From Streptomyces sp. SirexAA-E (GTDB lineage Bacteria > Actinomycetota > Actinomycetes > Streptomycetales > Streptomycetaceae): DNA of 64,000 nt. Below, piece by piece: positions 33,941 through 41,803 of the stretch. The DNA is taken from positions 2,046,001 to 2,110,000 of the forward strand of contig NC_015953.1 of the NCBI RefSeq assembly GCF_000177195.2, in the 5' to 3' direction. A program made the position numbers and the translations under genes. Position 1 is the first letter of the stretch; every line of letters starts with the position of its first letter. A model generated the notes under the pieces. The model had not been told where the DNA came from. It made no database searches and saw only the letters and a program-made list of their open reading frames with translations.

Positions 33941-34960
33941 CTACTCGCGGGCGGTGGACGTGCTGCTCATGTCCGGGTACCGGTCCCCCGCCACCTGCCC
34001 GGCGATCGGCTCCAGCTGTTCCAGCTCCTGCGCGCTCAGGGTCAGCCGGGTCGCCGCGACGTTCTCCAGGAGTCGGCTGCGCTTGCGGGTCCCGGGGATC
34101 GGGACCACGGCGACCCCGTGCACGTCGGCACGCTGCTGCACCCACGCGAGGGCGACCTGGGCGGCGGTCACCCCGTGCGCCGCCGCGATCTTGTGAACGG
34201 GCTCCAGCAGCGCGGCGTTCGTCCTGGCGTTCTCGCCGGTGAAGCGCGGCTGGTGCTTGCGGAAGTCGTCCGCCGTCAGGTCCTTCGCCGCGTCCGCGAA
34301 CGCCCCGGTCAAGAATCCCCGGCCGAGCGGCGAGTACGGCACGACGGTCACCCCGAGCTCGACGGCCGCGGGAACGGCGCTGCGCTCCACGTCCCGGCTG
34401 AAGAGCGACCACTCCGACTGGAGCGCGGCGATCGGGTGCACGGCGTACGCCTCCCGCAGCTCCGCGCCGGTCACCTCGCTCAGCCCGAGCTGCTTCACCT
34501 TGCCCTGCCGCACCAGCTCGGCCATCGCGCCCACCGAGTCGGCGAGCGGGACGAGCGGATCGCGCCGGTGCATGTAGTACAGGTCGATGACGTCGGTGCC
34601 GAGCCGCCGCAGGCTGCCCTCGACGGCCTGCCTGATGTACGCCGGGTCGTTGTTCACCGCCCGGAACTCGGGGTCGTCCGTCCGCTGGACGGCGAACTTC
34701 GTGGCCAGGGTGATCTCTGCGCGGTGCGCCCCGACGAACGGCGCGAGGAAGGTCTCGTTGGCGCCGCGCCCGTAGATGTCGGCGGTGTCGAAGAGAGTGA
34801 CACCCGCCTCCAGTGCCGCGTCGAGGGTGTCCCTGGCCGCGGCCTCGTCGGTGTCCCCGTAGAACTCGCTGATCCCCATGCAGCCGAGCCCCTGGACACC
34901 GACCCTGGGGCCGCCCCTCCCGAGCTCCGCCGTGGCGATCCTGCCGGTGCTGTCGCTCAT
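33941..34960 (-). CDS. Aldo/keto reductase
   Basis: A 339-residue NADPH-dependent aldo/keto reductase. The TIM barrel shows GLGCMGISEFYGD near residue 25, VTLFDTADIYGRGANE (catalytic Asp and Tyr) near 55, DLYYMHRRDP near 125, PYSPLGRGFLTGAF near 200 and the cofactor loop PIPGTRKRSRLLENVAAT near 295. These match the AKR13-like group that reduces aldehydes and ketones. It begins five bases after the MerR gene, with a GAAGGGG site inside the end of that gene, so it is the second gene of the MerR operon and its likely target. Confidence 0.92.
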   Translation of the reverse strand: MSDSTGRIATAELGRGGPRVGVQGLGCMGISEFYGDTDEAAARDTLDAALEAGVTLFDTADIYGRGANETFLAPFVGAHRAEITLATKFAVQRTDDPEFRAVNNDPAYIRQAVEGSLRRLGTDVIDLYYMHRRDPLVPLADSVGAMAELVRQGKVKQLGLSEVTGAELREAYAVHPIAALQSEWSLFSRDVERSAVPAAVELGVTVVPYSPLGRGFLTGAFADAAKDLTADDFRKHQPRFTGENARTNAALLEPVHKIAAAHGVTAAQVALAWVQQRADVHGVAVVPIPGTRKRSRLLENVAATRLTLSAQELEQLEPIAGQVAGDRYPDMSSTSTARE

Positions 34961-34964
34961 GTCG

Positions 34965-35417
34965 TCAGACCCCTTCCGACGCCGCTCGGGCGCCCGCATA
35001 AAAGTCGATCTTGTGGTCGAGGACGGCGAGGGTGTCCTGGAGCTCCGCGATCCGCGTCCTCACGTCGCGGCGGGTCGCCTCCAGCAGCTCCTGCCGGTCC
35101 TCGAAGGTGTGCTCGCCCTCGCGCAGCAGTTCCGCGTACCGGACCATGTCGGCGACCGGCATGCCGGTCAGCCGGAGCTTGCCGACGAAGGCCAGCCAGT
35201 CCAGGTCGCGGTTGGTGAAGCGGCGCTGCCCGGTGTGGGAGCGGTCCACGTGCGGCATCAGGCCGATCCGCTCGTACCACCGCAGGGTGTGCGCGCTGAG
35301 ACCGGTGAAGGCGGCGACCTCGCTGATGGTGTAGCGGTCCTCACCCCCGGGACGCGGGTGCGCCTTCGGGGTCGCGCAGGTGTCGGTCTGTGCGGTAGTG
35401 CTCTCCATCACCGTCAT
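34965..35417 (-). CDS. MerR-family transcriptional regulator
   Basis: A 150-residue MerR regulator. The winged-helix domain reads YTISEVAAFTGLSAHTLRWY, ERIGLMPHVDRSHTGQRRFT and DLDWLAFVGKLRLTGMPV; a long dimerisation helix (RQELLEATRRDVRTRIAELQ) follows. The C terminus has no Cys pair, so it senses something other than thiophilic metals, perhaps an aldehyde or drug. Several starts are possible (35408, 35417, 35426); 35417 coincides with the expected transcription start and would be leaderless. It controls its own operon through the dyad at 35435-35452. Confidence 0.9.
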   Translation of the reverse strand: MTVMESTTAQTDTCATPKAHPRPGGEDRYTISEVAAFTGLSAHTLRWYERIGLMPHVDRSHTGQRRFTNRDLDWLAFVGKLRLTGMPVADMVRYAELLREGEHTFEDRQELLEATRRDVRTRIAELQDTLAVLDHKIDFYAGARAASEGV

Positions 35418-35424
35418 GCTCTCC

Positions 35425-35455
35425 ACGCTAGAACCTTGGAGTGCACTCGAAGCAA
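35425..35455 (-). promoter_or_regulatory. MerR-type promoter with 19-bp spacer and dyad operator
   Basis: On the minus strand a -35 TTGCTT (35450-35455) and a -10 TAGCGT (35425-35430) are exactly 19 bases apart. That over-long spacing is typical of MerR-activated promoters. The dyad CTTGGAGTGCACTCGAAG (35435-35452), eight of nine pairs matching, fills the spacer. The regulator probably twists this DNA to activate its own operon. Confidence 0.8.
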
Positions 35456-35498
35456 GCGCAAACGGGTGACGTGTCCGGACGGTCGTAAGCTCGTCCCC

Positions 35499-36311
35499 AT
35501 GCAGAGCCTGGCACTGATCGAGAACTGGCCCGTTCCCACGGCGGCCGCCGCCGTCGTCACCGCGGACGGTACCGTCACCGGTACGCACGGCCCGACCACG
35601 CACCGTTTCCCCCTCGCCTCCGTCACCAAGCCGCTGGCGGCGTACGCGGCGCTGGTGGCGTACGAGGAGGGCGCGGTGGAGCTGGACGAGCCGGCCGGGC
35701 CCGAGGGCTCCACGGTCCGCCACCTGCTCGCGCACACCAGCGGCCTCGCCTTCGACGAGCACCGGGTGACCGCGCCTCCCGGCACCCGGCGGCTGTACTC
35801 CAACGCGGGCTTCGAGGTGCTGGGCGACCACATCGCGAAGGCCACGGAGATCCCGTTCCCGGAGTACGTGCGCCAGGCCGTGCTGGAGCCGCTGGGCATG
35901 ACGGCGACCACGGTGGACGGCTCCCCGGCCAAGGACGGCGTCTCCACCGTGGACGACCTGGTCCGCTTCGCCGCCGAGCTCCAGGCCCCGCGCCTGCTGG
36001 ACCCGCGCACGGTGCTGGAGGCCCAGACCGTCGTCCACCCCGGCCTCAAGGGCGTCCTGCCGGGGTACGGCCATCAGAACCCGAACGACTGGGGACTCGG
36101 ATTCGAGATCCGTGGCTCCAAGTCACCTCACTGGACGGGCAGTTCCTCCTCCCCCGCGACCTTCGGCCACTTCGGCCAGTCCGGTACGTTCCTGTGGGTC
36201 GACCCGGCGGCGGGCGCGGCCTGCGTCGCACTGACGGACCGGGCCTTCGGGCCCTGGGCCACGGAGGTCTGGCCGCCGTTCACGGACGCGGTACTGGCGG
36301 AGCTGGCCTGA
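35499..36311 (+). CDS. Serine beta-lactamase-like hydrolase (class C / DD-peptidase fold)
   Basis: A 270-residue beta-lactamase-superfamily protein. It has the SxxK motif SVTK (Ser41, Lys44), the YxN motif YSN (near residue 97) and a His-Gly segment GHFGQSGTF near 225, so all three active-site boxes are present. It lacks a signal peptide, which argues for a cytosolic esterase or amidase rather than a penicillinase. The ATG at 35499 has no clear ribosome site and may be leaderless. The MerR operator lies about 50 bases upstream, so coregulation is possible. Its last 184 bases overlap a convergent gene. Confidence 0.88.
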   Translation: MQSLALIENWPVPTAAAAVVTADGTVTGTHGPTTHRFPLASVTKPLAAYAALVAYEEGAVELDEPAGPEGSTVRHLLAHTSGLAFDEHRVTAPPGTRRLYSNAGFEVLGDHIAKATEIPFPEYVRQAVLEPLGMTATTVDGSPAKDGVSTVDDLVRFAAELQAPRLLDPRTVLEAQTVVHPGLKGVLPGYGHQNPNDWGLGFEIRGSKSPHWTGSSSSPATFGHFGQSGTFLWVDPAAGAACVALTDRAFGPWATEVWPPFTDAVLAELA

Positions 36312-36748
36312 CCGGTCTTCCGGTCGGCCAGGCACTCGAACCACACCGTCTTGCCGGTTCCGTCGGGCCGGGGCTCCACGCCCCACCGGTCGGTGACGGC
36401 CGCGACGAGTAGCAAGCCCCGTCCTCCGTCGGCGAGTTCGTCGTCGGCGCAGGGCCGGGGCAATCGCGGGTCCTGGTCCGCGACCTCGACCCGTACGCCG
36501 TCCGCCCAGAGGTGGATGCACGTCTGGCACCGGCGGCCGGGGACGTGCCGTACGACGTTCGCGATCAGCTCGGTGAGCGCCAGTTCGGCGGCGTCGCCCA
36601 GTTCGAGAAGGCCGGAACCCTTGAGGTACAGGCGCAGGATGTGGCGCAGGTGTCCGGCCGAGTGCTCGCCCATGGCGAACTCCGAGCGGTAGAAGACCTC
36701 GGTCCCGGTCGCGGCGTCACCGGTCCGGGTAGGGGATACGTGATTCAT
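36128..36748 (-). CDS. Anti-sigma-factor-like ATP-binding protein (HATPase_c_2)
   Basis: A 206-residue protein. The GHKL ATPase core (residues 15-140) reads LELGDAAELALTELIANVVR (N box), VEVADQDPRLP, then DELADGGRGLLLVAAVTDRW (G box) and VWFECLADR. This is the SpoIIAB/RsbW-like family of many Streptomyces, linked to partner DUF397 proteins and DUF5753 regulators. The remaining 60 residues are Ser/Ala/Pro-rich and lie antisense to the serine hydrolase gene; most relatives stop near residue 145. The core start at ATG 36748 is well placed. It is divergent from the DUF5753 regulator. Confidence 0.88.
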   Translation of the reverse strand: MNHVSPTRTGDAATGTEVFYRSEFAMGEHSAGHLRHILRLYLKGSGLLELGDAAELALTELIANVVRHVPGRRCQTCIHLWADGVRVEVADQDPRLPRPCADDELADGGRGLLLVAAVTDRWGVEPRPDGTGKTVWFECLADRKTGQASSASTASVNGGQTSVAQGPKARSVSATQAAPAAGSTHRNVPDWPKWPKVAGEEELPVQ

Positions 36749-36829
36749 GTCACCAGGGTGCAGTGGATTGATTACTCTCGGCTACGCAACGAAACGAACG
36801 CCGCAAGGTGTTGCAGCCGGAGGTACCCC

Positions 36830-37678
36830 GTGGCCACCGTGCAGTCACTCGACCCCGACGCTTCCCCGCCGGACTACTACGGCTGGGAACCGCGCCGCCT
36901 GCGCGAGGCCGCCAACCTGAAACAGGGTCAGCTCGGCGACATCATCTTCTGCACGGGCTCCCTGATCGGCCAGATCGGGACGACGAGGAAGATCCCGACC
37001 CGCGACTTCTCGGAGCGGGTGGACGCGGCACTCGGCACGGACGGACTCTTCTCCCGCCTGGTCGGCCTGGTCCTGCGCAGCCAACTGCCGGCGTGGTTCC
37101 AGCCGTACGCGGACATGGAGGCGAAGGCGACGTACATCTCCACCTACCAGGCGCAGGTGGTGTACGGGCTACCGCAGACGGAGGAGTACGCGCGGGCGCT
37201 GCCGGCCACGGGCATGCCGGACGACCTCGACGGCCCGCTGGCAGCCCGCATGGAACGCCAGCGCATCCTGGAACGGGACCATCCGCCACTGGCCTGGGCA
37301 GTCCTGGACGAGGCGGTACTGCACCGGCCGATCGGCGGCCGGGAAACGATGCGGAACCAACTGGCGCGCCTGTTGGAGTTCGCGGGACACCGCTGGATGC
37401 GGATGCAGGTGCTGCCGTTCCGCGCGGGTGAACACACAAGCATGGATGGCATGTTCACCCTGCTGCGCTTCGAGGACGACCCGGACGTCATCTACACCGA
37501 GGACCTCATCTCCGGTCACATGACCGCCAGCCTGGACACCATCAAGGAGGCTGCGCGCCACTACGCTCATCTCCAGGCCGCTGCCCTCTCCGTCGAGTAT
37601 TCCGCGGCACTGATCGCCCGCGTGATGAAGGAGCGTTATGGAGACCGGCCTCGGCCTGATGAACGCACAGTGGCGTAG
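36830..37678 (+). CDS. XRE-type regulator with DUF5753 domain
   Basis: A 282-residue regulator. An N-terminal helix-turn-helix (residues 23-70, RRLREAANLKQGQLGDIIFC, SLIGQIGTTRKIPTRDF) is followed by a DUF5753 domain (80-275) with WFQPYADMEAKATYISTYQA, VYGLPQTEEYARAL and RMQVLPFRAGEHTSMDGMFT. These form the WhiJ-like system with a DUF397 partner; related loci influence sporulation and antibiotic production. The GTG at 36830 follows a GGAGG site. It overlaps the DUF397 gene by 41 bases, so the two are tightly coupled. The ATPase gene lies divergently upstream. Confidence 0.92.
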   Translation: MATVQSLDPDASPPDYYGWEPRRLREAANLKQGQLGDIIFCTGSLIGQIGTTRKIPTRDFSERVDAALGTDGLFSRLVGLVLRSQLPAWFQPYADMEAKATYISTYQAQVVYGLPQTEEYARALPATGMPDDLDGPLAARMERQRILERDHPPLAWAVLDEAVLHRPIGGRETMRNQLARLLEFAGHRWMRMQVLPFRAGEHTSMDGMFTLLRFEDDPDVIYTEDLISGHMTASLDTIKEAARHYAHLQAAALSVEYSAALIARVMKERYGDRPRPDERTVA

Positions 37679-37904
37679 GTCCAGTTACAGCGGCAGCACC
37701 GGTGGTGAATGCGTGGAGTGCACCGTCACCGGCAACGCCGCCTGGCGCACATCCTCGTACAGCGGAAACACCGGCGGCGAGTGCGTCGAGGTCGCCGACG
37801 GCTGCCCCGCCTCCGTCCCGGTCCGCGACAGCAAGAACCCGGCCGGTCCCGTCCTGTTCGTGAGCACCGGCGCCTGGCAGGCTTTCGTGGACGGGCTGCG
37901 ATAG
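37638..37904 (+). CDS. DUF397 protein with internally duplicated N-terminal motif
   Basis: An 88-residue DUF397 protein that partners DUF5753 regulators and may act as a small antitoxin-like or anti-repressor partner. The motif WRRSSYSGSTGGECVE (residues 12-27) recurs as WRTSSYSGNTGGECVEV (36-52), followed by the normal C-terminal half (PVRDSKNPAGPVLFVSTGAW, QAFVDGLR). Typical DUF397 proteins are about 60 residues with one copy. ATG 37638 follows AAGGAG and lies within the regulator gene; ATG 37659 is an alternative. Confidence 0.88.
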   Translation: METGLGLMNAQWRRSSYSGSTGGECVECTVTGNAAWRTSSYSGNTGGECVEVADGCPASVPVRDSKNPAGPVLFVSTGAWQAFVDGLR

Positions 37905-38019
37905 ACGGCGAACCCCCGTCGCTCACAAGGTAATTGGTTGGCCTGGACCAGCCCGCATTGTGCACACTCACTGATCGACCGTGCCCCTCGGGGCTTCGCC
38001 TGGTCCAGGAGAGGCGTAC
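37905..38019 (+). promoter_or_regulatory. Leader of the ABC-2 exporter operon with a 10-bp inverted repeat
   Basis: CCTGGACCAG (37942-37951) is the reverse complement of CTGGTCCAGG (38000-38009). The second arm abuts the GGAGAGG ribosome site of the ABC gene, so an RNA stem could limit translation. A less GC-rich patch (AAGGTAATTGGTTGG, near 37927) may hold the promoter. Confidence 0.4.
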
Positions 38020-38991
38020 ATGCCCGTCATCGAGGTGGCAGACCTCGTCAAGGAGTTCCGCAGGCCCAAGCAGCAGCACGGCTCGTTCGCGGCGGTGCGC
38101 ACACTGCTGACCCGCGAGTACACCGTCAAGCGCGCCGTCGACGGCGTCAGCTTCCGGATCGAGCCGGGCGAGATGGTGGGCTATCTCGGCCCCAACGGTG
38201 CCGGGAAGTCCACCACCATCAAGATGCTCACCGGCATCCTCGTGCCCACCTCCGGCACCGTCCAGGTCGCCGGAACCACTCCCTGGCGCGACCGTGCCCG
38301 CAACGCCCGCCAGATAGGCGTGGTCTTCGGCCAGCGCAGTCAGCTCTGGTGGGACCTGCCACTGCGCGAATCGCTGTGGCTCATCGGCCGGCTCTACGAC
38401 GTGCCCGCCGACCGGTTCGCGCAGAAGCAGAAGCAGTTCGCCGAGCTGCTGGACCTCGGGCCCTTCCTCGACACCCCGGTGCGCCAGCTGTCGCTGGGCC
38501 AGCGGATGCGCGGCGACCTCGCCGCCGCGATGCTCTACGACCCGAGCATCCTCTACCTGGACGAGCCGACCGTCGGTCTGGACGTCGTCGCCAAGGAGCG
38601 GATACGCACCTTCGTCGGCCGGCTCAACCGCGAGTCCGGCACCACGGTCGTCCTCACCACCCACGACCTCGACGACGTCGAGGAACTCTGCGACCGCATC
38701 GTCCTCATCGACCACGGCAAGGTCGCCTACGACGGTGACGTGGACGAGCTGAAGGCCCGATACGCCCCGCACCGGGAGCTCGTCGTGCAGACCGATCACC
38801 TCGAAGGGGTCGAGGGCGCCGAGGTCGTACGCCGCGAGGAGGGCAAGGTGTGGCTGCGCTTCGACCCCTCGGTCACCCCGCCCGCCGAACTGGTCGCAGC
38901 CGTGCTGGCGCGGCACCGGGTGACCGACCTGTCGATCGTGGAGCCCGAGCTCGAAAGCGTCATCCACCGGATCTACGCGGACCGCCGGTGA
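38020..38991 (+). CDS. ABC-2 type transporter ATP-binding protein
   Basis: A 323-residue nucleotide-binding subunit. Walker A GPNGAGKSTT (residues 63-72), Q-loop region QRSQLWWDLPL, signature LSLGQRMRGDL, Walker B ILYLDEPTVGLDV and the H-loop LTTHDLDD are all intact, followed by a 90-residue C-terminal extension that ends ESVIHRIYADRR. An N-terminal insertion before Walker A (RRPKQQHGSFAAVRTLLTRE) is typical of the COG4586 group, paired with two short ABC-2 permeases. The start has a GGAGAGG site. The stop overlaps the first permease start (GTGA). Confidence 0.92.
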   Translation: MPVIEVADLVKEFRRPKQQHGSFAAVRTLLTREYTVKRAVDGVSFRIEPGEMVGYLGPNGAGKSTTIKMLTGILVPTSGTVQVAGTTPWRDRARNARQIGVVFGQRSQLWWDLPLRESLWLIGRLYDVPADRFAQKQKQFAELLDLGPFLDTPVRQLSLGQRMRGDLAAAMLYDPSILYLDEPTVGLDVVAKERIRTFVGRLNRESGTTVVLTTHDLDDVEELCDRIVLIDHGKVAYDGDVDELKARYAPHRELVVQTDHLEGVEGAEVVRREEGKVWLRFDPSVTPPAELVAAVLARHRVTDLSIVEPELESVIHRIYADRR

Positions 38992-39776
38992 AGGCCCATC
39001 TCGCGTGTGCCCGGATGGAGTTCCGCGTCGCGCTCACCTATCGCAGCTCCTACCTGTCGACGTTCGTGATGATGCTGCTCCAGATCTACCTGCTGACGGT
39101 GGTGTGGAGCGCCTTCTACGACGGCCGCGAGGAGATGGACGGGATCCCCCTCGCCACCATGACGGCGTACGCGACGCTGTCCACACTCCAGTACACGCTG
39201 GTCAACCCCTGGCGGTCCTCGCCCATCGAGCAGCGGGTGCGCGAGGGCAAGGTCGCGGTGGACCTGCTGCGGCCCATCGGCTTCCCCGGGCAGATGCTGT
39301 CCGGCCAGGTCGGGTGGGTCTCCGCGTCGGTGCCGGTCCTGCTGGTGGCGCTGCCGTTCGCGCTGCTGATCGGTGCGGGCAGTGCCCCCGCCTCGGTGGC
39401 CGCCGGCTTCGCCTATCCGCTCGCGCTGCTCGGCGCGCTGCTCGTCAGCCAGCTGCTCGGACTGCTGCTCGGCATGGTCGCCTTCTGGACCTTGGAGGTG
39501 AGCGGGGCCCTCATGGCGTACCGCTTCGTCGCACAGTTCTTCTCCGGGGCCCTGGTCCCGCTGTGGTTCATGCCGGGTCCCGTCAGGGCCGCCGCACAAT
39601 GGCTGCCGTTCCAGGCCACCGCGTACACCCCGGCCGCCATCTACCTCGGCCAGGCCGAGGGGACCGGAATCCTCGCCGCCCTGGGCGTGCAGTGCGCGTG
39701 GGTCGTCGTCCTCGGCGCGCTGGCCGCGCTGGTGTGGTCGCGGGCGCGGCAGCGTGTCCTGTCGCAGGGCGGGTGA
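38988..39776 (+). CDS. ABC-2 family permease (COG4587-like)
   Basis: A 262-residue membrane protein with six predicted helices. The cytoplasmic N terminus (MEFRVALTYRSSYLSTFVMM) precedes the first helix; the EQRVREGKVAVDLLRPIGFP loop between helices two and three contacts the ATPase and is characteristic of this family. It forms a heterodimeric exporter with the next permease. Substrate unknown; relatives export peptides, lipids or antibiotics. It starts with GTG overlapping the stop of the ATPase gene. Confidence 0.88.
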   Translation: MKAHLACARMEFRVALTYRSSYLSTFVMMLLQIYLLTVVWSAFYDGREEMDGIPLATMTAYATLSTLQYTLVNPWRSSPIEQRVREGKVAVDLLRPIGFPGQMLSGQVGWVSASVPVLLVALPFALLIGAGSAPASVAAGFAYPLALLGALLVSQLLGLLLGMVAFWTLEVSGALMAYRFVAQFFSGALVPLWFMPGPVRAAAQWLPFQATAYTPAAIYLGQAEGTGILAALGVQCAWVVVLGALAALVWSRARQRVLSQGG

Positions 39777-40582
39777 GCGGGGTGCGCGCGCTGCGTGTCT
39801 ATCTGCTGCTGGCCGGTGCGGCGTTCCGCGCCGAGTTCCAGTACCGGGGCAACCTCTTCATCAACATCCTCGGCGGGCTGTTCTACCAGGGCGTGGGGCT
39901 GGCCTTCATCTGGGCGGTCCTCGACCGCTTCGGTCAGGTCGGCGGCTGGGGCCTGTCGGAGATCGCCTTCCTGTACGGGCTCCGGCTCACCGCCCACGGC
40001 CTGTGGCTCCTCCCGGGCCATCAGCTGGTCCACATCGACGAGGTCGTCATCGAGGGCGAGTACGACCGGTATCTGATCAGGCCCGTCTCGCCGCTGGTCC
40101 AGCTCCTCACCCGCAGGCTGCGGCTGAGCGCGCTCGGCGACCTCGCGGGCGGGGCGGTGCTGCTGGCCCTCGCGTCGGCCAGGGCGCCGGTCGACTGGTC
40201 GCCGGGGGCCGTCGGCTTCCTGCTGCTGGCCGTCATGGGGGGCGCGCTGGTGGAGGGGTCACTCCAACTGGCGGCGTCGGCACTGGCGTTCAGGATGAAG
40301 CAGGTCGCCCCGATCAAGTTCGCCATCGACATGATCTTCAGCGACTTCGGGAACTATCCGCTGAAGATCTTCGGTACGGCCGCCGGTTTCGGGCTGACCT
40401 TCGTCTTCCCGCTGGCGTTCGTCGCCTACCTCCCGGCCACCGTGCTGCTGGACCGCGAGGACGAACTCGCGGTGCCCGTGTGGCTGGGCTGGGGCGCGCC
40501 CGTGGCCGGCGTCCTGCTGATGTACGCCGCCTACCGCTTCTGGGAGCGGCAGACCCGCTCCTACGAGAGCAGCGGGCACTGA
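39773..40582 (+). CDS. ABC-2 family permease (COG3694-like)
   Basis: A 269-residue membrane protein and the second half of the exporter. It has the coupling-loop motif EVVIEGEYDRYLIRPVSPLV (residues 83-102), matching the EGKVAVDLLRP loop of its partner, and six helices. The late FGNYPLKIFGTAAGFGLTF segment is typical of COG3694. It starts with GTG overlapping the upstream stop, so all three genes are translated as one coupled unit. The next gene is convergent, ending the operon. Confidence 0.88.
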   Translation: MSGVRALRVYLLLAGAAFRAEFQYRGNLFINILGGLFYQGVGLAFIWAVLDRFGQVGGWGLSEIAFLYGLRLTAHGLWLLPGHQLVHIDEVVIEGEYDRYLIRPVSPLVQLLTRRLRLSALGDLAGGAVLLALASARAPVDWSPGAVGFLLLAVMGGALVEGSLQLAASALAFRMKQVAPIKFAIDMIFSDFGNYPLKIFGTAAGFGLTFVFPLAFVAYLPATVLLDREDELAVPVWLGWGAPVAGVLLMYAAYRFWERQTRSYESSGH

Positions 40583-40602
40583 CCGGTCCGGGAGGCCGCC
40601 GC

Positions 40603-41763
40603 TCAGGCCACCGTCGGGGCGGGCGGGGTCCAGCGGCGGGTGCGGGGGACCGCGGTGGACACCCCGTACTCCTTCTTGAGCTGTTCCGGGATCGCGTAGT
40701 GCATGATCCTGCCGCGGGTGAGCGAGGACAGTTCGAGGAGGGTGGTGAGGTGGCCGACGCGGTCCAGGGCCCAGGCGCCCAGCGGTGAGCGGTCCTCGAT
40801 GGTCTCCAGCACGCCCAGCAGGTGGGGCGCGGCCTTGACGAGGGTGTCCCAGGAGGTGCGGGGCACGCCGAGCCAGTCGGCGCCGGTGTCGCCCGCGAGG
40901 TAGCGGATGAGGGCGGAGACGACCGGGTCGAAGAAGGTGCCGGGGACGACCTCCTCGTACAGGTCGATCAGCTGCCGGGTCAGATGGGCGCCCTCCTCCG
41001 AGGGGCCCATGTGGCGGACCATGTAGAGGTCGAGGAAGCGGCGGGCCGCCTGAAGATCCTTCGGCACGGCGTCCTGGTCGACGCCGAGCATGGCGCCGAC
41101 CACCCGCCACGCGTAGTAGTAGGCGTCCGCGCCCTCCTCGGTCATGTGGATGCCCAGCCGGTCCAGCGAGTCCAGCACCAGCAGGGAGAAGAACATCTGC
41201 CCGCCGATCATGTCCTCCTGGCAGATCGGCGTCCCCAGCGCCTCGGTGTCCCACCGGTCCTCCCGCTTGAGGTGGTGGCGGATGGAGGCGTGCAGCAGCC
41301 GTACCTTCTGGGCGGCGGGGATGAAGCGGCTGCCGGCCTCGAAGGCGTCGGGCTGCATCAGGTGGACGGTGAACTGCCCGGTCTCCGCCATCCGCCTGGA
41401 GGGGTAGTCCAGGCCGTGTGTGGCGGACAGCAGCCTGGCCACGTGCGGGACGAGGTAGCAGGCGGGCATGGACGCGAAGGACAGGGCGGTGGAGATGTGC
41501 ACGTTGTTGTCGATGAAGAACAGCCGGGCGTTCTCCATCTCTCCCCAGTCCACCCAGGCGGGCGGGGCCGCGGTGGTGTGCAGGTACTCCCGTGCGACGT
41601 CGGGCAGTCCGTCGGGAAGCTCCTGCCCGGCGGTGGACACGTACCGCATGAGGGTGTTGAACGTGCCCACCTCGCCCCGCTCGAACAGGGTCGCCACGGT
41701 CGCGTCGGCCAGCTCGTCCCCGGTACGGCGCAGGGCGTCCATCGACGCTTCGGTGTAGGTCAT
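40603..41763 (-). CDS. MpaB-type (DUF2236) oxygenase
   Basis: A 386-residue DUF2236/ER-bound oxygenase MpaB-family protein, a haem-binding group that includes latex-clearing protein and fungal MpaB, which cleaves a farnesyl chain. Visible landmarks are MENARLFFIDNNVHISTALS (residues 76-95), RMAETGQFTVHLMQPDAF (127 onward), LHASIRHHLKREDRWD (conserved Arg/His haem-site region) and ICQEDMIGGQMFFSLLVLDS. Together with the adjacent polyprenyl synthase, it probably acts on an isoprenoid. A GGAGG site precedes ATG 41763. It is last in a three-gene operon with a 40-base gap. Confidence 0.85.
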   Translation of the reverse strand: MTYTEASMDALRRTGDELADATVATLFERGEVGTFNTLMRYVSTAGQELPDGLPDVAREYLHTTAAPPAWVDWGEMENARLFFIDNNVHISTALSFASMPACYLVPHVARLLSATHGLDYPSRRMAETGQFTVHLMQPDAFEAGSRFIPAAQKVRLLHASIRHHLKREDRWDTEALGTPICQEDMIGGQMFFSLLVLDSLDRLGIHMTEEGADAYYYAWRVVGAMLGVDQDAVPKDLQAARRFLDLYMVRHMGPSEEGAHLTRQLIDLYEEVVPGTFFDPVVSALIRYLAGDTGADWLGVPRTSWDTLVKAAPHLLGVLETIEDRSPLGAWALDRVGHLTTLLELSSLTRGRIMHYAIPEQLKKEYGVSTAVPRTRRWTPPAPTVA

Positions 41764-41803
41764 CAGGGTCTTCCTCCGTGTGGGCGGTCCGGCGGGGGCA
41801 CGG

